From assembly GCA_963663665.2 (NCBI GenBank), contig CAXXKP010000001.1, forward strand, positions 62,001 through 126,000: DNA of 64,000 nucleotides. The letters run 5' to 3'. The notes under the pieces were generated by a model, which was given only the letters and a program-made list of their open reading frames with translations, did not search any database and was not told the DNA's origin. The stretch comes from SABI01 sp963663665 (GTDB taxonomy: Bacteria > Spirochaetota > Spirochaetia > Sphaerochaetales > Sphaerochaetaceae). Positions 45,156-53,676 of this stretch are shown piece by piece; within the stretch, counting starts at the first letter, position 1; each line of letters starts with the position of its first letter. The position numbers were made by a program, and so were the translations under genes.

Positions 45156-45184
45156 TTGCCATAGACTCATTCTTTTTATATGAT
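45156..45184 (+). promoter_or_regulatory. Promoter of queH, probably leaderless
   Basis: TTGCCA (45156-45161), a 17-nt spacer and TATGAT (45179-45184) end 8 nt before the queH ATG. No Shine-Dalgarno site is visible, so the message likely starts at the start codon. Confidence 0.55.
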
Positions 45185-45192
45185 AAGTAGAT

Positions 45193-45753
45193 ATGAAAAG
45201 TGACCAAAAAGTTGAACCAAAAACTCTTCTACTCCTCCACTGTTGCTGTGGTCCCTGCTCTACTTCAAGTATCGAACGGTTACATGATATTGGATATGAA
45301 ATACAAATGTTCTATTCAAACAGTAATATCTACCCAGAAGCCGAGTGGAAAAAACGATATGAAGAGTTAGTGAAGGTTGGAGAGCATTTCTCTCTTCCTA
45401 TTATAAAAAAAGAGTATCATCATGATTCTTGGCTTAAGAAAATTGAGGGACATGAAAAGGATCAGGAAGGGAAAGGACGGTGTGCGCTCTGTTTTGAATA
45501 TAATCTCCAGGAGGCAGCTATAGAAGCTAAGAACAGAGGAATTTCCTATTTCACTACCACTCTCAGTGTATCCCCCCACAAAAAATCTCTCACAATTTTC
45601 TCGATTGGTGAGAAAAAGGATGGATTTGTTCCCATCGATTTTAAGAAGAAAGGGGGCTTTATGCGGTCTATAGAACTTTCTAAAATGCTCAATCTCTACC
45701 GCCAAGATTATTGCGGATGTGAGTTCTCACTTCCTAAACCATCACAAGAGTAA
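45193..45753 (+). CDS. queH: Epoxyqueuosine reductase QueH
   Basis: A 186-residue protein of the former DUF208 family, which reduces epoxyqueuosine to queuosine in tRNA without cobalamin. Conserved cysteines for its metal/iron-sulfur site are visible: LLLHCCCGPCS (about residues 12-23), GRCALCFEYNL (about 96-106) and YRQDYCGCEFS near the C-terminus. It is a single-gene transcript converging on, and overlapping by 12 bp, the ZIP transporter gene. Confidence 0.93.
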   Translation: MKSDQKVEPKTLLLLHCCCGPCSTSSIERLHDIGYEIQMFYSNSNIYPEAEWKKRYEELVKVGEHFSLPIIKKEYHHDSWLKKIEGHEKDQEGKGRCALCFEYNLQEAAIEAKNRGISYFTTTLSVSPHKKSLTIFSIGEKKDGFVPIDFKKKGGFMRSIELSKMLNLYRQDYCGCEFSLPKPSQE

Positions 45754-46557
45754 TAGACTTATTGCCATAACGAACATTCCTGCAATTACTCCATAGATAG
45801 CAAGGTGGTGCTCTCCATATCGTTCTGCTGTAGGAAGTAGTTCATCAAAAGAGATATAAACCATAATTCCAGCTGTTGCAGCAAGAACTATGCCTACCAT
45901 AAAATTAGTATTTGTCACACTAAATAAAAGAAGTCCTAGTAGGGCTCCAAGCATTTCAGATAAACCAGAAAGCGTTGCGATGATAAGAGATTTTCTTCTT
46001 TTTCCTGTTGCGAAGTAGATAGGAACAGCGACTGCAATTCCTTCTGGAATATTATGAATTGCTATAGCTATGGCAATACTGATCCCAATATGAGGTTCTG
46101 CCATAAATGAAGAAAATGTTGCAAGGCCCTCAGGAATATTATGAATAGTAATCGCAATTGCACTAAATACACCTGTCCTCATAAGATGATGGTCTATATT
46201 ATCATCATATGTGTGATCTACCATCTTAAGTACAGTAGGAATTTCATGTGGATTATCTCTAGATGGAACAAACCGGTCAATTAAGCCAATTATTACAACT
46301 CCAGTGAAAAATGAGATTAACGCAATCACATTGCTAGATTGTTCACTTTTTCCAGTGTTTTGAAGAAATATGATCGATTCAGGAAGAATCTCTACAAAAG
46401 AGAGATATACCATCACTCCAGCAGAAAACCCAAGAGAAGTACAAAGGAACCGAGAACTGCTTCTTTTCTGAAACATACTCAGTATCCCACCTACTCCAGT
46501 TGAAAGCCCAGCTAGCAATGTTAATGTTAGAGCCATGATTACGGTATGGATATTCAT
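45742..46557 (-). CDS. zupT: ZIP-family divalent metal transporter (ZupT-like)
   Basis: A 271-residue membrane protein with eight hydrophobic segments. The metal pathway motifs HNIPEGLATFSS and HNIPEGIAVAVP are the hallmark of ZupT-type importers for zinc, iron or manganese. A His/Asp-rich loop (DHTYDDNIDHH, about 116-126) lies between helices 3 and 4. The start codon lacks a Shine-Dalgarno site but has a strong promoter ending 8 nt upstream. Confidence 0.92.
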   Translation of the reverse strand: MNIHTVIMALTLTLLAGLSTGVGGILSMFQKRSSSRFLCTSLGFSAGVMVYLSFVEILPESIIFLQNTGKSEQSSNVIALISFFTGVVIIGLIDRFVPSRDNPHEIPTVLKMVDHTYDDNIDHHLMRTGVFSAIAITIHNIPEGLATFSSFMAEPHIGISIAIAIAIHNIPEGIAVAVPIYFATGKRRKSLIIATLSGLSEMLGALLGLLLFSVTNTNFMVGIVLAATAGIMVYISFDELLPTAERYGEHHLAIYGVIAGMFVMAISLLLL

Positions 46558-46565
46558 ATCAGTAA

Positions 46566-46594
46566 AACATATAAGGTTGTTTTTTTTGTGTCAA
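46566..46594 (-). promoter_or_regulatory. Promoter of zupT, probably leaderless
   Basis: On the minus strand a perfect TTGACA (46589-46594), a 17-nt spacer and TATGTT (46566-46571) end 8 nt before the ATG. No ribosome binding site is seen between them. Confidence 0.55.
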
Positions 46595-46612
46595 TGAGAG
46601 CTTTAACCTATT

Positions 46613-47038
46613 TTATGCTTTATCTCTCCTTCTTTCATCAATTACTGAATAAATCTCTTCCACGTCATCAATATTCTCAAACAATTTCTCTGTTTGACAG
46701 AGAATTTTATCTACCAAGGTAGTATACGAATATACAACGTGGTGAGATTGATATAAATTCGTTGCTAACGAACTCATCATTTCAGCTTTCACATATTTAA
46801 ATCCTAAACGAGTTGTAAGTGCTGCTGCTGCTTTACCAGCAATTCTGTCGTGAAGGAAATAATTCCTTGCATCAATCATGTGCTCTTCAATAAAGACCTC
46901 TAACTCAAAAAGGGGGTATAACCACTTCCCTGTAGCTTCAAATATAACAGATCCATCAAAATCTACGGCTTGGAGCGATACCTGTGGGGGCAACTGTCGC
47001 TTCGATGCATCAAAATGAGGACCTTTCTCTAATTCCAT
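46613..47038 (-). CDS. DUF1893-like protein
   Basis: A 141-residue protein. The segment VSLQAVDFDGSVIFEATGKWLYPLFELE then DRIAGKAAAALTTRLGFKYVKAEMMSS resembles DUF1893 domains, which show a similar weakly hydrophobic strand and an invariant DxxxGKAAA helix. The function of that family is not established. AGGGA lies 7 nt before the start. It overlaps the end of the barrel reading frame upstream by 10 nt and may be co-transcribed with it. Confidence 0.6.
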   Translation of the reverse strand: MELEKGPHFDASKRQLPPQVSLQAVDFDGSVIFEATGKWLYPLFELEVFIEEHMIDARNYFLHDRIAGKAAAALTTRLGFKYVKAEMMSSLATNLYQSHHVVYSYTTLVDKILCQTEKLFENIDDVEEIYSVIDERRRDKA

Positions 47039-48102
47039 GTAGAAATCCCTAAGTTGAGTCCAAACACAACGCCATTACTTAAGGAATCGTATCCAGTATA
47101 AAGTGATAAAGGAGCCTCTTTGAGCCCGAGAAGAGAGAGAGTTGTCTCTGCCTGTAAACCTATAAGGAAATATGGTGTATATGTGGCGACTTCATACCAA
47201 AGTAGCTGTCCAAATACCCCCATAGAGCTTTCCTTTAACAACAGTGCTTCTGAGAATGAAGGGGTGAATTGTGAAGGTTTCCAATCTAGATGTAAAGCCG
47301 CTGTTACAAGATAATTAGCATTATTAGCAGGTCCTCCCCTACCTTGATCAATGATTGATGAGGAAGTTGAGAAATATTCATCCGATGCATAAAATGGGAC
47401 ATCACCACCACCATCTAAGGCGTAGCGACCATGATAAGATCCCCCGATAAAAAAATCTTTCGCTATTGGTGTTTGAAAAGCTAACATGGAATTAAAGAAT
47501 TGACGATCAAAATCTCCCCCAATTTGGTATGAGACACGAGAATTTATCTTTGTCTCTTTTTCACTTCTATACCAGAAGGAGAATCCTCCATCGACTAATC
47601 TTTCAGTTGGAGCAAAAAGTAAATCAGTACGTTGTTCAATCTTTGCAGACTGTTCAATAAGTAACTTTCTTTTAAAAAATAGTTCTCTTACCTTCACCTC
47701 ACCTCGTTGATACGAGGAAAAAGTCCAACCATTTTCTGCTGAGATGAGGTAATCACCTTCAATCATTACAAACGGTAAAGGGGAGAAGGAAGCATTCAAT
47801 AACATATCAAAAAATGGGGAAGAAAGGTCCCTATTACTCCATGCAAGCCCTCCAAGAACCGAAAATTCCATCATTGGGATACCTAGACGATAGCGTACTC
47901 CAAAAATCGATTCATCAATTAATAAATTTTTTTGATCCTTTTGTTGGGTGAAGTTTTTTATCCCAAAAAATAGTTGTTGATTTAAAGTAGTTGGTTTTAC
48001 ACTATTAAAAAAGAGAATATTTATTAAGTATTGATGTATGAAGGTTATTAAAATCCTCAAGTTTCTGGATTTTTGCTTCATTACTAAGATTCTCTTGCGC
48101 AA
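47029..48102 (-). CDS. C-terminal outer-membrane beta-barrel part of a split patatin protein
   Basis: The open frame is 357 residues but the first 30 or so overlap the patatin gene in another frame and have no ribosome site, so it is probably not an independent gene. From about position 48012 on it encodes a barrel-like sequence: alternating hydrophobic strands, aromatic girdles, Gly-rich turns (GGFSFWYRSEKETKINSRVSYQIGGDFDRQ is an example region) and a final strand ending in LGISTW plus N. Removing one T from the T6 run at 48007-48012 joins it in frame to the patatin domain (SLF then NSVKPTT), giving a protein of about 670 residues, the layout of type Vd autotransporters (PlpD, FplA). Confidence 0.6.
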   Translation of the reverse strand: MRKRILVMKQKSRNLRILITFIHQYLINILFFNSVKPTTLNQQLFFGIKNFTQQKDQKNLLIDESIFGVRYRLGIPMMEFSVLGGLAWSNRDLSSPFFDMLLNASFSPLPFVMIEGDYLISAENGWTFSSYQRGEVKVRELFFKRKLLIEQSAKIEQRTDLLFAPTERLVDGGFSFWYRSEKETKINSRVSYQIGGDFDRQFFNSMLAFQTPIAKDFFIGGSYHGRYALDGGGDVPFYASDEYFSTSSSIIDQGRGGPANNANYLVTAALHLDWKPSQFTPSFSEALLLKESSMGVFGQLLWYEVATYTPYFLIGLQAETTLSLLGLKEAPLSLYTGYDSLSNGVVFGLNLGISTWN

Positions 48103-49048
48103 ATTTTAGGAGATTTGCATTTTGTGCCTTCGCCGAAGAATATCCTTTATCTCTCAATTCATCTATTTTATCAAAAGCCATAAAGGAAAAATCTTCCACA
48201 TCACACCTGATCCAAACTGCTTCAGGATGAGTATATAGTGAATAGGCTCCATTTCTTCTTTTGCCGATATCAAGAGAGACATTCAGTACTGTAAGAGGAT
48301 CACGTAAATTGAGACCTTTACCTTCATAGAAAGTTGATGAAACGATGACATTATCACCATATTCGTAAGCAATCTCAACTGGGGCTAAATTGATGAGACC
48401 ACCGTCTATGAGCATATGACCTCTAAATTCAACAGGAGGGAAGTAGACAGGAAGAGCAAATGAAGCCGCTAAAATAGACTCAATATCGCCTTCCATGAGT
48501 CTTACACTCCGTTTCGTCGCAATATCCTCGGTTATTACCATTATCGGGATATCTAGATCTTGTAATTCTTTTCCTTTGGCAATATATGAAGAAACAAAAG
48601 AGACAAACTTAGAAGGATCAAGCAAGCCACCTTTCATAGGGAGAGTCATATCAAAAAGGGTAGAAACATCCAAATTTTTACTCATCTCATAGAGTTGATT
48701 ACTGTTAAGGCCTGCAGCATAGAGGATCCCTACAATAGAACCCATTGAATTACTAATTATATAATCTGGGACAATACCGAGTTCTTCAATATACGCAATT
48801 ACCCCAATATGAGCAAATGCTCGAGCAGAACCACCGCTGAGTAAGAGACCAATTGGTTCTCGCTCGCCTTTAGTTCTTTCTTGTATTCGTTGCATGAACT
48901 CTTCATTCCCATATTCAATGGGTACAAATGAGCTCATGAGAGAATTTGTGTTATTTAATATAATCATATCTTCGTTTGAACTACCAAAGATATGTGTGAT
49001 TATCATAATAAGTAAGACTGGTACTATATATATTTTTCTAGAACGCAC
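48005..49048 (-). CDS. Patatin-like phospholipase domain (N-terminal part of a split type Vd autotransporter)
   Basis: A 347-residue protein from the GTG at 49048, which has GAGGAG 6 nt upstream; the frame opens earlier at 49099 without a site. A signal peptide RKIYIVPVLLIMIITHIFG comes first. The oxyanion loop is GLLLSGGSARAFAHIGV, the nucleophile Ser sits in ISNSMGSIVG (Ser instead of the usual first Gly of GxSxG), and the catalytic Asp is in LIDGGLINLAPVEIA. The protein stops just after a T6 run, and the following frame encodes a beta-barrel. It therefore seems to be a secreted lipase whose membrane anchor is out of frame. Confidence 0.8.
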   Translation of the reverse strand: MRSRKIYIVPVLLIMIITHIFGSSNEDMIILNNTNSLMSSFVPIEYGNEEFMQRIQERTKGEREPIGLLLSGGSARAFAHIGVIAYIEELGIVPDYIISNSMGSIVGILYAAGLNSNQLYEMSKNLDVSTLFDMTLPMKGGLLDPSKFVSFVSSYIAKGKELQDLDIPIMVITEDIATKRSVRLMEGDIESILAASFALPVYFPPVEFRGHMLIDGGLINLAPVEIAYEYGDNVIVSSTFYEGKGLNLRDPLTVLNVSLDIGKRRNGAYSLYTHPEAVWIRCDVEDFSFMAFDKIDELRDKGYSSAKAQNANLLKFAQENLSNEAKIQKLEDFNNLHTSILNKYSLF

Positions 49049-49099
49049 AAGGTACTCCTCTTTTAAAAGAATAATACTTGTTTTCCACTGTCCTGACAA

Positions 49100-50290
49100 T
49101 CAATTTATATATCGAGCAAAGACTCTCTTCAAAATAGTTATAGCTTCGTCCACATCATTCTTTGTCACACACAAGGGGGGTACAAAACGAAGGACATGTG
49201 TTCCAGCAGATACTATCAACATTCCTTGATTCATACATTCATCGATGAGAGGTCTCACCTCTCTATCAAGCTCCATCCCAAGCATCAAACCCAATCCTCT
49301 GACCTCTTTAATAAAAGAATACTCATTCTTTAAAGCATTGAGTTCACTCTTGAAATAGGCACCAACAGTTGATACTTGTTGAAGTAATTCTCCTTTCTTA
49401 ATCCTATTAAGGACGACTAAAGCGGCGGCGGTACTTAATAGGTTTCCTCCAAAAGTTGCTGCATGGTCGCCAGGAGCAAAGACATCAGAGGCTCTTCCTT
49501 TGACAACCATTGCTCCTATTGGAACTCCGTTTCCTAATGCTTTTGCAAGTGTCATTACATCAGGAACTACATGAGTATGTTGCCAAGCAAAAGCTTTTCC
49601 ACTTCTTCCCATTCCACACTGAACTTCATCGAATACTAATAATATTTCTTTTTCATCACATAGAGTTCTCACTTTCTGCAAGAAAGAAGGATCTGCACAT
49701 TTAATACCCCCCTCACCTTGGATAACTTCAACAAAAATCGCACAGGTACTACTGCCAACCTTCTTTTCTAATGCATCAAAATCATTTAAGGGAGTATGAA
49801 TAATATGAGGAACTAATGGAGTAAAAGATTTTTGATACTTAACTTGCCCTGTAGCACTCATCGAACCGTAGGTTCTTCCATGAAACGAGCTCTCCATGGT
49901 AATAATCTGGTCTCTTTGGGCTTCAAAGCTTTTCCCATATTTTCGAGAAAGCTTGAGTGCAGCTTCGTTTGCCTCAGTGCCACTGTTGCAAAAAAAGACT
50001 TTATCCATCCCACTCAACTCACATAAAAGAGATGCTGCTTTAATGGCATATTGATTGTAGTAAAGATTTGAGCAATGTAAGAGTCCATTATCTATCACGG
50101 TTTTAAGAGCTTCATTGAATTCTTTGTCATTATATCCAAGTGAGTTGACTGCGATTCCTGCAACCATATCAAGGTAATGCTTCCCTTCAATATCGTGCAC
50201 ATAGCACCCATCACCACCATCGAGAACTATCGGGAATTGAGCATATGTATTAACAAAGGTACTCTGCCCCTCTTTGATAAGATTATTCAT
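49100..50290 (-). CDS. argD: Acetylornithine aminotransferase
   Basis: A 396-residue class III PLP aminotransferase for arginine biosynthesis. FCNSGTEANEAALKLSRKYG, SSFHGRTYGSMSATGQ, LVFDEVQCGMGRSGKAFAWQH and the PLP lysine in MTLAKALGNGVPIGAMV are present. The frame begins at 50299, but the second ATG (50290) has AAGGA 8 nt upstream. It is the last gene of argC-argJ-argB-argD. Confidence 0.95.
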   Translation of the reverse strand: MNNLIKEGQSTFVNTYAQFPIVLDGGDGCYVHDIEGKHYLDMVAGIAVNSLGYNDKEFNEALKTVIDNGLLHCSNLYYNQYAIKAASLLCELSGMDKVFFCNSGTEANEAALKLSRKYGKSFEAQRDQIITMESSFHGRTYGSMSATGQVKYQKSFTPLVPHIIHTPLNDFDALEKKVGSSTCAIFVEVIQGEGGIKCADPSFLQKVRTLCDEKEILLVFDEVQCGMGRSGKAFAWQHTHVVPDVMTLAKALGNGVPIGAMVVKGRASDVFAPGDHAATFGGNLLSTAAALVVLNRIKKGELLQQVSTVGAYFKSELNALKNEYSFIKEVRGLGLMLGMELDREVRPLIDECMNQGMLIVSAGTHVLRFVPPLCVTKNDVDEAITILKRVFARYIN

Positions 50291-50301
50291 AAAAACCATC
50301 C

Positions 50302-51162
50302 TTAACGAGTCATCATTGTACCAATACCATCATTGGTGAATATCTCTAATAGCAGTGAGTGTGGCATCCTCCCATCAAGAATGTGAACACTCTCAACTCC
50401 TTGATGGATTCCATCCATGCAACATTGTGCTTTTGGGATCATTCCACCACTAATTGTTCCATCTAAAATATAGTTCTCAGCCTCATGTAAAGTTAATCGT
50501 CTCATGATAGAAGAAGGATCATCTTTATCTCTCAATATTCCTTCAACATCTGTTAAAAATACTAACTTCTGAGCCTGAAGAGCTCCTGCAATAGCACTTG
50601 CAGCATAATCAGCGTTGATATTATAGGTATTCCCTTTCCCATCAGTTCCAATAGGTGCTACAACAGGAATAAAATCATTTTTCATAAGTGAATGTAAAAG
50701 AGTTGTATCAACGTGAGTTATTTCACCAACATACCCAAGATCTTTCCCTTCATGAAGTTTTTTCCTCGCAATGAGAGTATCCCCATCCTTTCCACTAATA
50801 CTGACAGCTTGTATTCCTTGGGATTGTAAAGACTGAACAAGGCTTTTACCAATACTTCCACACAAAATCATTTCAGCTACTTCTGCGGTCTCTTTATCAG
50901 TGACCCTCATTCCATCAACAAATGTGCTTTTTTTCCCAAGTTTCTTAAGTAAATCTGTGATGGCATTTCCTCCACCATGAACTACAACCGGATTGAATCC
51001 AATCCGCTTCATCATCACAATATCTTGAATAACTGAAAGCCTAATTTCTTCATCAACCATTGCGGATCCGCCATATTTAACAACAACGGTAGATCCTGCA
51101 AATTTCCTTATATACGGAAGAGCTTCTATTAAAACATGTGCCTTTTCTATTGCATCTTTCAT
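50302..51162 (-). CDS. argB: Acetylglutamate kinase
   Basis: A 286-residue amino acid kinase with TVVVKYGGSAMVDEEIR, VVVHGGGNAITDLL, the ATP-site VEGILRDKDDPSS and TISGGMIPKAQCCMDGIHQGVESVHILDGR. It phosphorylates N-acetylglutamate. The N-terminal region lacks the long extra helix typical of arginine-inhibited hexameric forms only in part, so feedback control is uncertain. Its start overlaps the argJ stop by one base. Confidence 0.96.
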   Translation of the reverse strand: MKDAIEKAHVLIEALPYIRKFAGSTVVVKYGGSAMVDEEIRLSVIQDIVMMKRIGFNPVVVHGGGNAITDLLKKLGKKSTFVDGMRVTDKETAEVAEMILCGSIGKSLVQSLQSQGIQAVSISGKDGDTLIARKKLHEGKDLGYVGEITHVDTTLLHSLMKNDFIPVVAPIGTDGKGNTYNINADYAASAIAGALQAQKLVFLTDVEGILRDKDDPSSIMRRLTLHEAENYILDGTISGGMIPKAQCCMDGIHQGVESVHILDGRMPHSLLLEIFTNDGIGTMMTR

Positions 51163-52382
51163 TAGCTTCTATAATCTCCATTGATTTTCACATAATCATA
51201 ACTGAGATCACATCCCCAAGCTGTAGCTTGGGAAGTTCCGTCGGCTAATGTAATTGTTAAAAATATTACATTATGAGTAAGAATTTTTTTTGCAAGATGC
51301 TCATTGAAGGCAATTGGCTCACCTTTATCCATTACGATGATCTCACCACCATCACTTTTATAACTCATTGTGACGTTCTTTGGGTCAAAAGTTCCTCCAC
51401 TGTATCCCATAGCGCAGAGTATCCTACCCCAGTTTGCATCAGACCCAAAGAATGCTGTTTTGACTAATGAACTGCTGATGATTGAACGAGCAATAATGGT
51501 CGCATCTTTTTGTGTAGAAGCTCCAAGAACATTCACTTCAATAAATTTACTTGCACCTTCCCCATCTTTTACAATAAGTTTTGCAAGCTCTGTATGAACA
51601 AAAGTGAATGCTTTTTCAAACTCTTCTTTGTAAGGACTCTTTTCATTAATCTCACTTGTCTCACTCGCCCCATTTGAGAGTACGAGGACTGTATCATTTG
51701 TAGAGGTGTCTCCATCTACACTTATCATATTATATGAAGTAGAGATACTTTCTCCGAGTAATTTTTGAAGATATGTGGGATCCACATTAGCATCTGTTGT
51801 AATAAAAGAGAGCATCGTTGCCATATTGGGATGAATCATTCCAGAACCTTTCGCAATTCCACCGATGCGAACAGGTTTCCCTTCAATAAGGAACTCGACG
51901 GCAACCTCTTTTACAAATGTGTCTGTTGTAAGAATCGCTTTAGCGCATTCATTACTGTGGTGTAGTGAATCACCTAGATGAGAGACACAAAGTTCAATCC
52001 CCTTTTCAATCTTATCCATAGGAAGAGGAACTCCAATCACACCGGTAGAACACATTAACACTTCCTCGCGCTTACATCCAAGATTGCTCGCTACTACATT
52101 GGTACTTGTAAGAACATCTTTTTCTCCTTGCACGGAAGTACAAGCATTTGCATTTCCACTGTTTATAAGAATTGCTTTTACTTTTCCCTTCTGCTTTACG
52201 ATGGCTTCGTCATACACAACAGGTGCAGCTTTTACAATGTTAGTCGTGAAAGCACCAGCAACTGTAGCGTATGAATCACTCACAAGAAGTGTCATATCAA
52301 GCTTCCTTTTTTTTATACCAGATGCAACCGAGCCACTTTTATATCCTTTTGGAGCTAAAACTCCCATTTCAATTAATTCCAT
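51162..52382 (-). CDS. argJ: Bifunctional ornithine acetyltransferase/N-acetylglutamate synthase
   Basis: A 406-residue self-cleaving protein. The autoproteolysis site is KGSGMIHPNMATMLSFITTDA, where the Thr after Ala-Met-like residues becomes the new N-terminal nucleophile of the beta chain. ILINSGNANACTS and STGVIGVPLPMDKI are conserved in the alpha chain. ArgJ recycles the acetyl group from acetylornithine to glutamate, which explains why no argE or argA is needed in this operon. Confidence 0.95.
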   Translation of the reverse strand: MELIEMGVLAPKGYKSGSVASGIKKRKLDMTLLVSDSYATVAGAFTTNIVKAAPVVYDEAIVKQKGKVKAILINSGNANACTSVQGEKDVLTSTNVVASNLGCKREEVLMCSTGVIGVPLPMDKIEKGIELCVSHLGDSLHHSNECAKAILTTDTFVKEVAVEFLIEGKPVRIGGIAKGSGMIHPNMATMLSFITTDANVDPTYLQKLLGESISTSYNMISVDGDTSTNDTVLVLSNGASETSEINEKSPYKEEFEKAFTFVHTELAKLIVKDGEGASKFIEVNVLGASTQKDATIIARSIISSSLVKTAFFGSDANWGRILCAMGYSGGTFDPKNVTMSYKSDGGEIIVMDKGEPIAFNEHLAKKILTHNVIFLTITLADGTSQATAWGCDLSYDYVKINGDYRS

Positions 52383-52402
52383 ATCTACTTCCTCACTTTT
52401 TA

Positions 52403-53461
52403 TTATGCTGGAAAAAATGGGATGAACTTTAATCCCTCATTTTCATGAAAACCAAACACTATGTTCATATTCTGAACTGCTTGAGAGGCAGCTCCTTTCA
52501 TTAAATTATCTAACGCTCCGATAACAACTATTCGGTTAACTCTCTTGTCAATTACATAATTAATATCAACATAATTTGACCCTTTGACAAATCGTGTCTC
52601 TGGAAAATCCTTCCCTTCTTTAAGACGAATAAACGGTTCGTTCTCATACATTATACTATATGCTTTATCAACATCTACTTTTGTCACCCCATCTTTAAGT
52701 GTTGCATAGCTTGTAGTGAGAATTCCTCTGTTCATAGGAATGAGATGAGGTGTAAAAGATATTATCACATCATCACCTTTTTTCCCTTTATTATGAATTA
52801 AAGAGAGTTCTTGTTCAATTTCAGGAGTATGACGGTGAGATGAGATATTATATGCCTTAATAGATTCATTCACTTCACCAAAGAGAGTACTGAGTTGCTC
52901 TTTACGTCCAGCTCCACTAACTCCACTTTTTGCATCAATAATAATTGATTTTGTATCAATAAGATTGCTTGAAAGCAAAGGCGCTAAAGAGAGGATAGAA
53001 CAGGTTGTATAACAGCCAGGATTTGCAATAAGACGACTCTCTTTGATTTCTTCCCTATATAATTCACATAATCCGTATACTGCTTGATCTATGAGTTCTT
53101 TTGAATAATGTTCTGTATGATACCAATTAGTATACGTATCTACATCTTTCAATCTATAGTCAGCTCCAAGATCTATAATAATACATCTATCAAGAATTTC
53201 TTGAGTTACCATCTTACTCGCTATCCCATGAGGGAGAGATAAGAAAATAACATCACATTCCTGAGAAAGTTCATTAATATCGACTGGGACACACACATCA
53301 TCATCAATTGATGAAAAGTTTTGGTACACTGAAGAGAATGGAGTTCCACTATAACTCACAGAAGAAGCGATGATAGATGAAACTTCGTTGTGCATATGTA
53401 ATAGTCTCATTAACTCTGCACCTGCATAGCCTGTTGCCCCTATTACTCCAACTTTTACCAT
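52403..53461 (-). CDS. argC: N-acetyl-gamma-glutamyl-phosphate reductase
   Basis: A 352-residue NADP-dependent reductase. GVIGATGYAGAELMRLL is the cofactor motif, the catalytic Cys is in LIANPGCYTTCSILSLAPLL, and HRHTPEIEQEL carries a conserved His. It is the first gene of the arginine operon. AGGAG lies 7 nt before the start. Confidence 0.96.
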   Translation of the reverse strand: MVKVGVIGATGYAGAELMRLLHMHNEVSSIIASSVSYSGTPFSSVYQNFSSIDDDVCVPVDINELSQECDVIFLSLPHGIASKMVTQEILDRCIIIDLGADYRLKDVDTYTNWYHTEHYSKELIDQAVYGLCELYREEIKESRLIANPGCYTTCSILSLAPLLSSNLIDTKSIIIDAKSGVSGAGRKEQLSTLFGEVNESIKAYNISSHRHTPEIEQELSLIHNKGKKGDDVIISFTPHLIPMNRGILTTSYATLKDGVTKVDVDKAYSIMYENEPFIRLKEGKDFPETRFVKGSNYVDINYVIDKRVNRIVVIGALDNLMKGAASQAVQNMNIVFGFHENEGLKFIPFFPA

Positions 53462-53529
53462 ATTCTGACTCCTAGTAATAATATCTCTATATCTGTATAT
53501 ATATTCAATTATGATTTTTGTACAGGGGT

Positions 53530-53571
53530 ATTATGTATATTTATACCATTTTTTATGAATATTTACTAAAA
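53530..53571. promoter_or_regulatory. Two ArgR-box-like sequences before argC
   Basis: TATGTATATTTATACC (from 53532) and TATGAATATTTACTAA (from 53554) are spaced one 22-bp unit apart and resemble tandem ARG boxes (core TGAAT-N4-ATTCA), although both are imperfect. They lie about 70-110 bp before argC and over a likely promoter (CATAAT near 53530 on the minus strand). ArgR itself is not in the window. Confidence 0.4.
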
Positions 53572-53614
53572 AGAATACAAAATATAATAATAATAATTTA
53601 AAAAAAACTCTTTT

Positions 53615-53630
53615 TGTTGCATTTGCAACA
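53615..53630. promoter_or_regulatory. Palindrome TGTTGC-ATTT-GCAACA, putative HcpR/FNR-type operator
   Basis: A perfect 6+6 inverted repeat with a 4-bp centre lies 10 bp before the -35 box of the NimA-cupin-hcp operon. The shape (5-6 bp arms, 4-bp spacer) is that of CRP/FNR-family sites. HcpR, a regulator of this family, controls hcp genes in many anaerobes with related sites such as GTAAC-N4-GTTAC. Its position upstream of -35 suits an activator. Confidence 0.5.
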
Positions 53631-53640
53631 TAACAACCAT

Positions 53641-53669
53641 TTGAAATATGTTACATCATATCATATGAT
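53641..53669 (+). promoter_or_regulatory. Promoter of the NimA-cupin-hcp operon, probably leaderless
   Basis: TTGAAA (53641-53646), a 17-nt spacer and TATGAT (53664-53669) end 7 nt before the ATG at 53677. No Shine-Dalgarno site precedes that ATG. An alternative pair, TTGCAA (53623) and TATGTT (53647), would leave a leader of about 17 nt. Confidence 0.5.
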
Positions 53670-53676
53670 ATCTTTC

